Positions 27,183 to 36,764 of a stretch of 64,000 nucleotides of DNA are shown piece after piece. Source of the stretch: Schlesneria paludicola DSM 18645 (GTDB lineage Bacteria > Planctomycetota > Planctomycetia > Planctomycetales > Planctomycetaceae); NCBI RefSeq assembly GCF_000255655.1, contig NZ_JH636435.1:2950325-3014324 (forward strand), given 5' to 3'. A model generated the notes under the pieces. That model had not been told where the DNA came from. It saw only the letters and a list, made by a program, of their open reading frames with translations, and did not search any database. A program made the position numbers and the translations under genes. Position 1 is the stretch's first letter, and each line of letters opens with the position of its first letter.

Positions 27183-27474
27183 CGTTCAGTTCCCTGGTGT
27201 GAGCGGTAATGTTCATGGAGTTGTCCATGACACCGCTTATGCAAAGCGCATACCATCACTAGAAACCGAGTCAGAAGTTCTGTCACTCTCGCGGGAAAAA
27301 GCGTTTGACACGGAGATTTTCGGAACAATGCGTGAATTCAGGCAGGAGGCATTTCCACAGTGAATGGCATTGGGCACGCCAGAATGAGTTCCGACCGGCC
27401 AAACGTCATCCAAGCTAACGATTTCGCCATTTCAGGGCGTGGACGAGAGCTTCGCCGAGGGACGACTTAGACGA

Positions 27475-27564
27475 CTGTTGAAGCCAGGGGGACACCCACC
27501 CTGGCATTCATGATGTTATGGCGTTTCTTCATCTGGCCGGAGCCAGTCCCCGGTCCTTCATCAG
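27475..27564 (+). repeat. About 90-bp dispersed repeat, copy B
   Basis: The copy is 90 bp with ends CTGTTGAAGCCAGGGGGAC and GCCAGTCCCCGGTCCTTCATCAG in inverted orientation. The middle, CTGGCATT.ATGATGTTATGGCGTTT.TTCATCTGGCCGGAGCC, aligns with copy A. It ends four bases before the 3' end of the ABC-2 permease gene. The rest of the 27183-27568 gap contains nothing I can identify. Confidence 0.85.
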
Positions 27565-27568
27565 TCGG

Positions 27569-28789
27569 CTAGATGTGGTACTCGAGCTTTCGAAATCTGA
27601 TCCAACCGAGGATGAATGCGATCACCCCAAAGCCCAACAGCATCAGACAACATTCGCCGACCACATTCAGACTGGGGTGCGGATGCGTCAGCAACTCTTG
27701 GTAGGCGATGAGGGCCCAGGCGTGAGGCGTTCCCAAGCTGACCGTCTTCATCAGTTCCGGCAGCCAGTCGCGGGGCATGTAACATCCGCTGATGCCGGCC
27801 AGCACGACCACCAGAAACGTGGAATACGATGCAACCTGGGATTCGGTCCGAACAAATGTGGCGAGCAGCAACCCCAGCCCCGTCGCCGACACCGCGGTCG
27901 TGATGATGACAGGGATCAGCAGGAAGGGATAAGTGCCCCACGACATGCCAAACATGATCTTGCCCGAAAGAAACAACAGGCTGCTCTGGGCGATCGAAAT
28001 CAAGAGGAACGGAAGCGTCTTCCCGCAGAGGAGTTGCGAAGGAGTAATTCGCGTCGTCTGCATCCGTTTCAACGTCCCGAGCTGTCGCTCGCTGATGAAC
28101 GAACTGGCCATGATATTCACCAGGAAAAAGGCGAACATCACGATGAATGCGGGGACGAGTGTCTGATAGATAATGCTTGATCCGGACTTCACGACCGCGA
28201 TGACAGGTGGTTTCGGCAGCGCGTCCTCGGCATGTCGCTCTTTCATGCGATCGATCAACCGGCGCAGCAACGGATTTCGACGGACAACTTCGGGAGAAAC
28301 GACCTTAAGCACGGCCGACAACACGACATACTCGACAAGATCGGAAACGCCAACATACGACGCACCACTGAGAACCTGCATATCGAGGGCCTCAACCCCC
28401 TGTGAGAGTTTTCCATTCTGAGCATCGAAGACATCGCTAAGATCGAGTTCCTCGACCCGATCATCAAAATCCTTTCCCAGAACGATCACGATACCGCTTC
28501 GCCCATCTTGCAGGCGGATGGCAGCATCATCACGCGTCGAAATCTTATCGACTTTCAATCCGCCAATCATCGACAGGTCGTGATAGACCTGCTCGGACAA
28601 CTCAGTTTTGTCTTCATCGACGAGTCCGATTTTGATCAGTTTCAGTTCGTCGCGTGTGGACAACAACTGGCCGGTTGAGACCCCCAGAATGGCGATAAAA
28701 ACCACCGGCAACGCCAGCAGCGTATACAGCGCGCCCCGGTCTTGCAGGATGATGCGAATATCTTTGATCGTCAGGGCCCAGATACCCAT
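27569..28789 (-). CDS. ABC-2 type export permease
   Basis: A 406-residue integral membrane protein. It has a first membrane helix (about 20-40, LYTLLALPVVFIAILGVSTG), a large extracytoplasmic domain (about 45-210) and a C-terminal block of five to six helices (about 215-400) ending near the family motif GCYMPRDWLPELMKTVSLGTPHAWA. This is the YhgE/NatB/DrrB-like ABC-2 design for exporting drugs, lipids or polysaccharide. Its ATPase is encoded 49 bases upstream on the same strand. The substrate is not evident. Confidence 0.88.
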   Translation of the reverse strand: MGIWALTIKDIRIILQDRGALYTLLALPVVFIAILGVSTGQLLSTRDELKLIKIGLVDEDKTELSEQVYHDLSMIGGLKVDKISTRDDAAIRLQDGRSGIVIVLGKDFDDRVEELDLSDVFDAQNGKLSQGVEALDMQVLSGASYVGVSDLVEYVVLSAVLKVVSPEVVRRNPLLRRLIDRMKERHAEDALPKPPVIAVVKSGSSIIYQTLVPAFIVMFAFFLVNIMASSFISERQLGTLKRMQTTRITPSQLLCGKTLPFLLISIAQSSLLFLSGKIMFGMSWGTYPFLLIPVIITTAVSATGLGLLLATFVRTESQVASYSTFLVVVLAGISGCYMPRDWLPELMKTVSLGTPHAWALIAYQELLTHPHPSLNVVGECCLMLLGFGVIAFILGWIRFRKLEYHI

Positions 28790-28838
28790 TCAGTCACTCA
28801 ACTTTTTTCAATGTCGGACGGGGTCAATATGGGAATTC

Positions 28839-29786
28839 TCAATCTCGCAATTTACGGCCCGTCAAGCTGAGGAATAGCGTTTCGAGGCTGGTTTCCTGCG
28901 ACGTCATTCCCAAGAGCGGAACTTTCGCGTTTTCCAGGAGCTCAAGCACGGTACGGATCCTTCCACGGTGTTCACCATTTGCATCTTGCAGGTTCTCCCG
29001 AATACAAACCCGCCTGGCCCCATGGCTCGCGTCTTCCACCTTGCCATAGTGGCCGAGTTTCGAGACCAGTTCTGCGGGAATCGGTCCGACGGTAATGCAA
29101 AGATCGATCTGCGATCGGTCGATGAGTTCGTCGAGCGTTCCCTCACGCAGTTTGCGGCCATGATCGATAATCATGACACGCTGACAGACGGCTTCGATCT
29201 CTTCCATGTAGTGCGTCACATAGATCACGCCGACTCCACGCTGGCCGAGATCACGGACGCAGTCGAGCAGATTGGATCGTGACTGCGGATCGATTCCGAC
29301 GGTGGGTTCGTCGAGCACCACAAATTTCGGTTCATGCAGTAATGCGATGCCAAAATTCAGCCGCCGCTGCATGCCACCGGAAAACGTCTTCGGGGAATGA
29401 TGGGCATTCGCCGTCAAGCCTGTCAGATGCAAGACATCATCAATACGTTGACGCAAATACTGACCACGCATCCCATACAGCTCGCCGAAGAACTGAAGAT
29501 TCTGGCAAGCCGTCAGCTCGGGATAGATGGCCAGTTCCTGCGGAACAAGGCCCAATTGTGTCCGAAGTTCGGGATTACTGAGGTCGTACTCTGTTCCATC
29601 GAACGAAATCGAGCCTGAATCGGCTTTCAGCAATCCGACGATCATCGACATGCACGTCGACTTCCCGGCGCCGTTGGGGCCGATCATTCCGAACACTTCG
29701 CCCGATGCCACGTGGAAACTCACGTCATCGACGACGGTTCGATCACCATAGCTCTTCGTGAGGTGGGAAACTTCCAGCGCGCTCAT
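28839..29786 (-). CDS. ABC-2 type transporter ATPase subunit
   Basis: A 315-residue ATPase with Walker A GPNGAGKS (36-43), Q-loop LGLVPQELAIYPELTACQNL, signature FSGGMQRRLNFGIAL, Walker B FVVLDEPTVGIDPQS and switch VIYVTHYMEE. A C-terminal extension of about 90 residues is common in DrrA/NatA-type exporters. AAGGTG precedes ATG 29786. It is the first gene of a two-gene operon with the permease at 27569-28789. Confidence 0.92.
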   Translation of the reverse strand: MSALEVSHLTKSYGDRTVVDDVSFHVASGEVFGMIGPNGAGKSTCMSMIVGLLKADSGSISFDGTEYDLSNPELRTQLGLVPQELAIYPELTACQNLQFFGELYGMRGQYLRQRIDDVLHLTGLTANAHHSPKTFSGGMQRRLNFGIALLHEPKFVVLDEPTVGIDPQSRSNLLDCVRDLGQRGVGVIYVTHYMEEIEAVCQRVMIIDHGRKLREGTLDELIDRSQIDLCITVGPIPAELVSKLGHYGKVEDASHGARRVCIRENLQDANGEHRGRIRTVLELLENAKVPLLGMTSQETSLETLFLSLTGRKLRD

Positions 29787-30463
29787 GGCACCTTAATCTT
29801 CGTAGCAACAGACAATGCTTTAATCTCACTGCGTGTCGTTTCAATCTCACTGCGTGTCGAACTTCGAACACCGAGCGGTCGCGCCTCGTTGTTGCGGGGT
29901 TCGTCCCGACGACATACGTTCGGGTCCGAATGTCTGTCGATTTGGGCTCGTTCAATCGATGCACAGGACCAAAGTTGTCCCAAGTGCGGGTCTCAACTGC
30001 AATCCAAGCGGCCTCGCATCTTCAAAAGCACGACAAGATGAACGGGATTGCCGCTGAAAAGCCCCCGATTTCACCTAACTTTCCCCCGAGCGAGGGGCGC
30101 GCGTTAAGGTCGACTTCCGACCCAGATTTCTGTTCGTGTCCACGTCTCGGGCCGAGCATCTTGATCGCTTTGGGGCTCTCGATTGGACTTGGCACGAGCT
30201 TACGCGTTGTGATGGACACTTTCCCGTTCCAACGTCCATAAGTCTCGTTTTGCGGCCATGGGATCGCCCCTGCCCGACGGTTCTTCGAACCGACAATTCC
30301 GGCGTTCACTTCGGCTTCCCGCCCATCAATCACATGCGCATTCGTTGATTCGTCAGTGCGAGAGCCGTACTCTCATGAATGGCGCTGGTCGCCGTTCATC
30401 ACCGACCGATTGAGTTGTCCGCTCAATCGCTTGCATCTCGATCGACGTTTTTGAAAGCGGTCC
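29787..30463. other. Divergent non-coding region with a tandem repeat and a hairpin
   Basis: These 677 bases lie between the divergent ABC ATPase and symporter genes. A two-unit direct repeat of about 20 bases (core AATCTCACTGCGTGTCG) occupies 29819-29859. A perfect 8-bp-stem hairpin, CGATTGAG...CTCAATCG, lies at 30407-30429, ending 34 bases before the symporter start. Short open frames are numerous and unconvincing. Confidence 0.5.
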
Positions 30464-32188
30464 ATGAATTCAGCGACACTGTTTGTCGGGCTGGTTTTTG
30501 CCGACGTTCGAACGGCGCCCCCTCCACGAAACGGTTTGCAATGGATCGACTTTTTGTCGGTCGGTGCGTATCTGCTGGTGACGATTGGGATCGTCTACTG
30601 GTCTTCGCGCAAGTCGGATACAACGAGTGAATTCTTCCTTGGCGGTCGCCGGATGCCCTGGATGGCGGTCGGACTGAGCGTCCTGGCGACACTGATGTCG
30701 AGCATCTCGTACATGGGGGTGCCGGGCGAGATGATCAAGAACGGCGTCGCCATGTTCGCCCAGTACCTGGCACTGCCGTTCAGCATGATGGTCGTCTTGG
30801 GTGTCTGGGTTCCCTTCTTCATGCGTCTCAGATTTACCAGTGCGTACGAATATCTTGAGCGTCGATTCGACGTACAGACGCGCGTGATTGGCAGCTTGCT
30901 CTTTTTCCTGCTGCGAATGGGCTGGATGTCGATGGTGACCTATGTCGGCTCCCTCGCCCTGACACAAATGCTGGGGACACTCGTTCCCGCTGGGATGTCT
31001 GACCCGCTGCTCAGTCTGTTGGGCGGTTCGCCCGAAACGCCCATTCTATTTCGCGAGACGCTGCTGTACTGGATCGTCGTGGTCGTCGGACTGTCGGCCA
31101 CCGTCTACAGCAGTGTTGGCGGATTCCGAGCAGCGATCTGGAACGATGTCCTACAGTCGCTCATGTTGTTTGGAGGGACGATCGTGACATTGGGATACGT
31201 GTTCTGGACAACAGGAACCGGCCCCTCAGACTGGTGGAGGATCGCGGCGGAGAATTCCGGTGAGCATACCAAGCCAATTATTTTCAGTTTCGACCCAACG
31301 GTCCGGATGACGGTGGTCACGGCCGCAATGCTCAGTTTCTTCTGGACGATCTGCACGCACGGTTCCGATCAAGTCGTTCTGCAGCGGTACTTTTCCACAA
31401 CGTCGCTCAAATCCGCACGGCGAAGCTACATCGTGGCAGCTCTGACCGATTTGACGATTGGCGTGCTGTTGGCGCTGTCTGGCCTAGCCCTGCTCGCGTT
31501 CTATCTGCAACATCCGAGTTATTTGCCCGACGGCATTTTCGTCACGGAAAACGGACACACCGTTGTGAAGCACGGCGACCGAGTACTGCCGCACTTCTTC
31601 GCGCATCAACTTCCCGCAGGAATTGGCGGTGTGATTCTGGCGGTGCTCTTGTGCGACGCGATGCAGACTTTGGTTTCCGGCGTCAACAGCATCAGCGCCG
31701 TCTTCGCGGAGGATTTATACGGCCGAATTCGCCCCGACCAAAAGCCGCTCCTCAGCGATGTCGGATTTGCGCGTTTTCTGTCTGTGATCGTGGGACTCGC
31801 GGTAACCGCATTGGCGACCGGCGTGGCCTACCTGGCACAGCATTCGGGACGAAACATCATTGATATGATGGCCCCCGCGTTCAATATGTTTCTGGGCCCC
31901 CTGGCGTCGCTATTCCTGATCGGCATGTTTCTGAAATGCGACGGACGTGTCGCGAAACTGTCGGTCGCCTGCAGCATCTTGATTTCGTTTCTGTGGAGTT
32001 ATTGGCAGATCCTGTTCGGTACCAGTTACCAGCCCTCGATTACGCTGACCACCGCCGTGCCGTATCTGGCCGGGTTTGCAATCGCCGCCCTGCTTGGATG
32101 CCTGCTGAAGACACCGGCCAACCATCCCGGTTTGGCCTATACATGGTCTGAAGTCATGAAGCGACCAGCGCCAATGAGTGACGATTAA
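30464..32188 (+). CDS. Sodium:solute symporter family protein (SLC5/SSS)
   Basis: A 574-residue membrane protein with about 13 hydrophobic helices. The SSS signature region is visible: DTTSEFFLGGRRMPWMAVGLSV near helix 1, SAYEYLERRF, and the loop LQRYFSTTSLKSARRS. Members couple Na+ entry to uptake of sugars, amino acids, vitamins or urea. The substrate cannot be told from sequence alone; the sugar-type members are closest in style. The ATG at 30464 has a weak upstream site (GAAAGCGG). No neighbouring enzymes hint at the substrate. Confidence 0.9.
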   Translation: MNSATLFVGLVFADVRTAPPPRNGLQWIDFLSVGAYLLVTIGIVYWSSRKSDTTSEFFLGGRRMPWMAVGLSVLATLMSSISYMGVPGEMIKNGVAMFAQYLALPFSMMVVLGVWVPFFMRLRFTSAYEYLERRFDVQTRVIGSLLFFLLRMGWMSMVTYVGSLALTQMLGTLVPAGMSDPLLSLLGGSPETPILFRETLLYWIVVVVGLSATVYSSVGGFRAAIWNDVLQSLMLFGGTIVTLGYVFWTTGTGPSDWWRIAAENSGEHTKPIIFSFDPTVRMTVVTAAMLSFFWTICTHGSDQVVLQRYFSTTSLKSARRSYIVAALTDLTIGVLLALSGLALLAFYLQHPSYLPDGIFVTENGHTVVKHGDRVLPHFFAHQLPAGIGGVILAVLLCDAMQTLVSGVNSISAVFAEDLYGRIRPDQKPLLSDVGFARFLSVIVGLAVTALATGVAYLAQHSGRNIIDMMAPAFNMFLGPLASLFLIGMFLKCDGRVAKLSVACSILISFLWSYWQILFGTSYQPSITLTTAVPYLAGFAIAALLGCLLKTPANHPGLAYTWSEVMKRPAPMSDD

Positions 32189-32388
32189 GAATCTCGCGAT
32201 GCTCGTGACGAACGGCTCGAATGGCGAGGTTTTCGCTGAATTGAGCATTTCCCTTCCCTTCTTGGAGTCTCGCCCTGCGGGTCTTTTGACCCAGACCTTG
32301 AACCCCGGTCCGACATCCTTCATTGTATGCGCCTTGTCGGACAACGGAGTCCGCTTCGGTTTTTGATCGCAGGAAGGCTGTTTGAAAA

Positions 32389-33696
32389 ATGGTTGATGTC
32401 AGTCCGTTTCGTGGTTGGCGGTACGACGTCTCTCAGGTGGGCGATCTGTCCGATGTGATTACCCCTCCGTATGACGTCATTGACACGCAGTTCCAGGATC
32501 GCCTCTACAAGGTCCATCCGTGTAACTTCATTCGTCTGGAGCTCAATCGCAGCGAACCCAGTGACACCGATGCCAACGCGAAATACGGCCGCGCCGCCGA
32601 TTTTCTGAAGCACTGGAAGCTCGACGGCGTGCTGCAGATGGAGCCGGAAGATGCGTTGTATGTCTATTCTCAAGAGTTCACCTGGGAAGGATCGACTTAT
32701 ATTCGCGGTGGCTTCATGGCGAGAATTCGCCTCGAAGAATTCGGTACCGGCAATGTCTTTCCGCATGAACAGACACTCTCCGGACCAAAGTTGGATCGAC
32801 TGATGTTGATCCGAGCCACAAATGCGAACCTGTCTCCGATCTTCGGACTTTACCCCGACGAGACCGCATCGGTGCAGCGAATCCTGGACGACGCCTGCCT
32901 GAAACTGACTCCGTCGCAGGCCACGGATCATCTCGGCGTCATCCACCGCCTGTGGGTGGTCACCGATCATCAGGTCATCGGTCAGGTCAAGGCGGGCCTG
33001 CGTGATCAACCCGTCTTCATCGCCGACGGTCATCACCGCTACGAAACCGCGCTCAACTACCGCAAGGAACTGAAAGCCGCAGGAAAGCTGAACGACGATC
33101 AGGCGGCCGCGAACTTCGTCCTGATGCACTTTGTCGGAATGCAGGATCCGGGCTTGCAGATTCTGCCGACGCACCGACTTGTTTCAGGATTACCCGCCAC
33201 ACTGACGTCCGGCCAAGTCGCCGAAGCACTGAAATCGTGCTGCGAAGTCGATGTCATCGGTCAGGGCGACAAGGCCGCAACGGAGACTTGGGAACTGATT
33301 GAGGCTGATGGCGGTCAGGATGTCTTCGGATTCGGCACAGCGGCGGATGACACATGGCTGTTCGTTCGCATCCTCGACAACAGTCTGATGTCGACGCTCG
33401 CCGCCGACCATAGCGAAGCCTGGCAATTGCTGGGAGTCAGTATGCTCCACCGGTTGCTGCTGGAAGAGTTGATCTTGAAGAGCGTCGGCGGTGATCCGAA
33501 ATTCCAATATGTGCATCGACTGGACGAGACCACAGCGGCACTGCACGCCAAAACGCATCAGCTTGCGTGTTTAGTCGCACCGGCCACGATCGAGGATGTT
33601 CGTGAAATTGCCGCCGGTCGCGAGACGATGCCGCCCAAAAGCACGTATTTCTACCCGAAACTACTCTCTGGATTGGTCGTTCATTCGTTGTCGTGA
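32389..33696 (+). CDS. DUF1015 family protein
   Basis: A 435-residue cytoplasmic protein matching DUF1015 in its N-terminal signature (VSPFRGWRYD, then DVITPPYDVID) and in FIADGHHRYETALNYR and NFVLMHFVGMQDPGLQILPTHR. The family's function is not established; in many bacteria and archaea the gene lies next to serine biosynthesis genes. Here no ser gene is adjacent. AGGAAGG stands 11 bases before ATG 32389. The length is within the family's range. Confidence 0.93.
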   Translation: MVDVSPFRGWRYDVSQVGDLSDVITPPYDVIDTQFQDRLYKVHPCNFIRLELNRSEPSDTDANAKYGRAADFLKHWKLDGVLQMEPEDALYVYSQEFTWEGSTYIRGGFMARIRLEEFGTGNVFPHEQTLSGPKLDRLMLIRATNANLSPIFGLYPDETASVQRILDDACLKLTPSQATDHLGVIHRLWVVTDHQVIGQVKAGLRDQPVFIADGHHRYETALNYRKELKAAGKLNDDQAAANFVLMHFVGMQDPGLQILPTHRLVSGLPATLTSGQVAEALKSCCEVDVIGQGDKAATETWELIEADGGQDVFGFGTAADDTWLFVRILDNSLMSTLAADHSEAWQLLGVSMLHRLLLEELILKSVGGDPKFQYVHRLDETTAALHAKTHQLACLVAPATIEDVREIAAGRETMPPKSTYFYPKLLSGLVVHSLS

Positions 33697-33862
33697 TCCC
33701 CAAACTTCGGTCGACGTTGGGCTGGTCCCGCCATCGCAGCACCAGGTCACCATCGCCGGAGACATGTGACCGCTCCCCCGCATTGACGAAACTGTTAACA
33801 CCGCGTCGTTCAACCCGCCAACCTTCCCCCCCTGCACTGCTGCCTCCTGCGAAGGACATCTA

Positions 33863-35839
33863 ATGGACGTTCGTATCGATCGATTGCTGCTGGTCGTCGG
33901 ATTGATGATCCTGGTGACTGGCCATGGGCTGGCCGATGGCCCCGCGGATAACTCGCTGGATCAAGTGCGCCGCGTTCCGAAGCTGGGAATCGACGTTCCC
34001 GAAGCAGACCGTGCCGAGCTAACCGCGGGACTGCAAGATCTTCAGAAAAAAATTGATCATCTCCGCCAACTCAAGTCGGACAAGGTGAACTCACTTTTGC
34101 CCGACGTGTTGATTTATCATCGCGCCGTGGACCAGGCTCTGCGCTATCAGGAGTTATTCGACGCGAAAGAGATTCCGATTGCCAAGAAACTGCTGCAGCA
34201 AGGGATTCAGCGGGCAGATGAATTGACAGCAGGAGACGCTCCCTGGACCAGGCAGACGGGAACGGTGGTTCGGGGTTACATTTCGAAACTCGATCAGACC
34301 GTCCAGCCGTATGGACTGGTGGTTCCCGCCAGCTACAAGTTCGATGGAACCGACAAGATTCGCCTGGATGCCTGGTTTCATGGTCGAGGTGAACTGCTGA
34401 GCGAGCTCAATTTCGTGAACGATCGCACGCGGTACGCAGGTCCGATCTCGCCCGCAAATACGCTGACCTTGCATCTCTACGGTCGATACTGCAACGCGAA
34501 TAAGCTTGCTGGTGAAGTCGACTTGTTCGAGGCGTTGGACGCAACGAAGCGGCAGTACCGAATCGACGACGACCGCATTTCCGTACGTGGTTTCTCGATG
34601 GGTGGTGCGGCCGCCTGGCAGTTCGCGGTTCACTATGCAGACCAATGGTTCGCGGCCAATCCAGGTGCGGGATTCTCGGAAACCCCCGAGTTCCTGAAAT
34701 TCTTCCAGAAGGAAACGCTCAGCCCGACCGTCTATGAGGAAAAGCTCTGGCGAATGTACGACTGCCCGGGATATGCAGCCAATTTGGCGCAATTGCCGAC
34801 CGTGGCCTATAGCGGTGATATGGATATTCAAAAGCAGGCCGCGGACATCATGGAAACCGCGTTTGAACGCGAAGGGATGAAGTTGCTGCACATTATCGGC
34901 CCAATGACCGGCCACCAGATTCATCCCGAATCGGAAAAGCAAATCGAAGCCAAACTAGCGGAGTGGGCCCTCAAGGGCCGCAACCGCACACCGGCAAAAG
35001 TGCAGTTGGTCACCTTCACGCTGAAGTACAACTGCATGTACTGGCTGACAATCGACGGCATGAATGAGCATTGGAGCGAAGCACGTGTCGTCGCCGAACC
35101 CGTGGACGGTGTCCTGGCAATCACGACGCGAAACGTGTCGGCCCTGAGTGTGACACCGCCCGCTGGAGCACCCAAACAAGTTCGGATCGACGGTGGAAGC
35201 GCACTCGACATTCCCGCGAACGGATCGTTTGTTCGAGAAGGCGGCGCCTGGAAAGCGGGGCAACTGTCTGGCCTGCGAAAGAAGCACGGCTTGCAAGGTC
35301 CGATCGACGATGCCTTGATGGATTCGTTCATCTTTGTGAAGCCCAGCGGAAAGTTTCGCAACGAAATGGTTGAACGCTGGGTCAACGCCGAATTCGAACA
35401 TGCCGTGACGCACTGGCGACGGCAAATGCGCGGCGACGCGATCGTGAAACTCGACAGTGAGATCACCGCAGAGGACGTCGCGAACTCAAACCTGATCCTT
35501 TGGGGCGATACCCAATCCAACTCGGTGCTGGCAAAGATTGCCGACCGACTGCCCATCCTCTGGACGGGGCGCGATATCGTGGTGGGTGATCGCACCTTCG
35601 ATGCGGCCAATCACGCACCGGTGGCCGTTTACCCCAACCCGCTGAATCCGGAACGATATGTCGTTCTGAACAGCAGCTTTACCTACCGCGAGTACGACTA
35701 TCTGAACAACGCACGTCAGGTACCAAAGCTACCCGACTGGGCCATCGTTGATCTGCGAACCCCGCCGAACGCCCGCTACCCCGGCAAAATCGTCGACGCC
35801 GATTTCTTCGACGAACGCTGGAACGTCAAGGCGCGTTGA
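33863..35839 (+). CDS. Secreted alpha/beta-hydrolase (esterase/peptidase-like)
   Basis: A 658-residue exported protein with a signal peptide (about 1-24, MDVRIDRLLLVVGLMILVTG). A helical region (to about 120) precedes an alpha/beta-hydrolase domain (about 140-375) with nucleophile S245 in RGFSMGGAAAW and probable catalytic H351 in GHQIHP. The C-terminal 280 residues look like a beta-rich accessory module (about 385-460) followed by a domain with NLILWGDTQSN. Similar planctomycete proteins are annotated as prolyl oligopeptidase-family esterases. AAGGA precedes ATG 33863. It is convergent with the operon at 35997-43563. Confidence 0.8.
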   Translation: MDVRIDRLLLVVGLMILVTGHGLADGPADNSLDQVRRVPKLGIDVPEADRAELTAGLQDLQKKIDHLRQLKSDKVNSLLPDVLIYHRAVDQALRYQELFDAKEIPIAKKLLQQGIQRADELTAGDAPWTRQTGTVVRGYISKLDQTVQPYGLVVPASYKFDGTDKIRLDAWFHGRGELLSELNFVNDRTRYAGPISPANTLTLHLYGRYCNANKLAGEVDLFEALDATKRQYRIDDDRISVRGFSMGGAAAWQFAVHYADQWFAANPGAGFSETPEFLKFFQKETLSPTVYEEKLWRMYDCPGYAANLAQLPTVAYSGDMDIQKQAADIMETAFEREGMKLLHIIGPMTGHQIHPESEKQIEAKLAEWALKGRNRTPAKVQLVTFTLKYNCMYWLTIDGMNEHWSEARVVAEPVDGVLAITTRNVSALSVTPPAGAPKQVRIDGGSALDIPANGSFVREGGAWKAGQLSGLRKKHGLQGPIDDALMDSFIFVKPSGKFRNEMVERWVNAEFEHAVTHWRRQMRGDAIVKLDSEITAEDVANSNLILWGDTQSNSVLAKIADRLPILWTGRDIVVGDRTFDAANHAPVAVYPNPLNPERYVVLNSSFTYREYDYLNNARQVPKLPDWAIVDLRTPPNARYPGKIVDADFFDERWNVKAR

Positions 35840-35945
35840 GGAATCGTTGAGGTTCCGCAGGATGAGTTTTCCTCGTAGACCCCACCCTGCACAGGAGGGG
35901 TACTGCTCGTTTTGTTGCTCTACAATAACCGAAGGCACAAGAAGT

Positions 35946-35968
35946 GTCGCCAAGCGGAGCTTAGCGAC
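35946..35968. terminator. Hairpin between convergent genes
   Basis: GTCGCCAAGCGGAGCTTAGCGAC forms a near-perfect stem with a GGA loop and mismatched C/A. It lies midway between the ends of two convergent genes (35839 and 35997). There is no T-run, so factor-independent termination is uncertain. The AAGCGGAGCTT core resembles the palindrome at 16351-16356. Confidence 0.45.
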
Positions 35969-35996
35969 AAAGGGCAACGAGCGAATAAGAGAGGGA

Positions 35997-36758
35997 TTAA
36001 ATCGCCCCGTCATTAATCCCAATCCGCATTCCCTGATGACCTGCGGCGGGCTGCGCTCGGTAGGTCCGCCACAAGAAGTCCCACCAGGAGAGATTGAAAC
36101 CAAAGTTGTGATTCCCTTCCTGGGAATCAGCGGAGTGATGAACTCGATGCATATCGGGGGTCACCACAATACACCGGAGGACGCGGTCAATCCCAAGTGG
36201 CAATTTCGCATTGCTGTGATTGAACATCGCCATCACATTCAACAGGATTTCAAAAAGAACCACTCCCGTCACGGAACAGCCAATCACGAGCACAGCCGCC
36301 ACTTTGACGAATGCCGACAACAGGATTTCCAGCGTGTGGAACCGCACTGCCGTCGTGACATCCAGATCGACATCTGCGTGATGCAATCGATGAATTCGCC
36401 ACAGCCACGGCACCGCATGGAAGAGTACGTGCTGAACGTAGATCAAACAATCGAGCACGACAATCCCGAAGGCATCTTTCACTAGGGGCGGCCACGCCAA
36501 CAAATTCAGGAAGCCCCAACCTCGTTCATTCGCATAGTGGGCCATCGCCACCGCACTGACTGGCAAACAGAGCCTAACCAGCACGGTGTTGAACGCCATC
36601 AGCCCCAAGTTCACCGGCCATCGAGTTGACTTTCTCGCCGTCAAAGGACGGCGCGGAGCCGCGATCTCCCACAGCGTCATGGTCATCAGGACACCGAGAA
36701 AACAGATGAGTCGCAGTGTCGCTTCCCAAGGTGGTGACATCGTGGTTCTGCCTGCCAT
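35997..36758 (-). CDS. Sterol desaturase/fatty acid hydroxylase family membrane enzyme
   Basis: A 253-residue integral membrane di-iron enzyme of the FA_hydroxylase superfamily. Histidine clusters: HVLFH, HRLHH (with DVD following), HSN, and HRVHHS..EGNHNFGFN. Four membrane helices surround them. Relatives hydroxylate or desaturate fatty acyl chains, sterols, carotenoids or alkylglycerols; the substrate is unknown here. It is the last gene of the ynj-like operon, starting six bases after the stop of the ThuA-like gene. The ATG at 36758 is used; an ATG six codons further in is possible. Confidence 0.9.
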   Translation of the reverse strand: MAGRTTMSPPWEATLRLICFLGVLMTMTLWEIAAPRRPLTARKSTRWPVNLGLMAFNTVLVRLCLPVSAVAMAHYANERGWGFLNLLAWPPLVKDAFGIVVLDCLIYVQHVLFHAVPWLWRIHRLHHADVDLDVTTAVRFHTLEILLSAFVKVAAVLVIGCSVTGVVLFEILLNVMAMFNHSNAKLPLGIDRVLRCIVVTPDMHRVHHSADSQEGNHNFGFNLSWWDFLWRTYRAQPAAGHQGMRIGINDGAI

Positions 36759-36764
36759 TGTCGA

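Noticed and set aside
27025-27363. A 112-codon frame antisense to the BON lipoprotein
   Set aside because: The BON protein on the minus strand has a lipobox and a recognisable domain; this frame has neither.
27518-28180. A 220-codon frame antisense to the ABC-2 permease
   Set aside because: It begins in repeat copy B and is very rich in charged and Gln residues; the permease and its adjoining ATPase explain the DNA.
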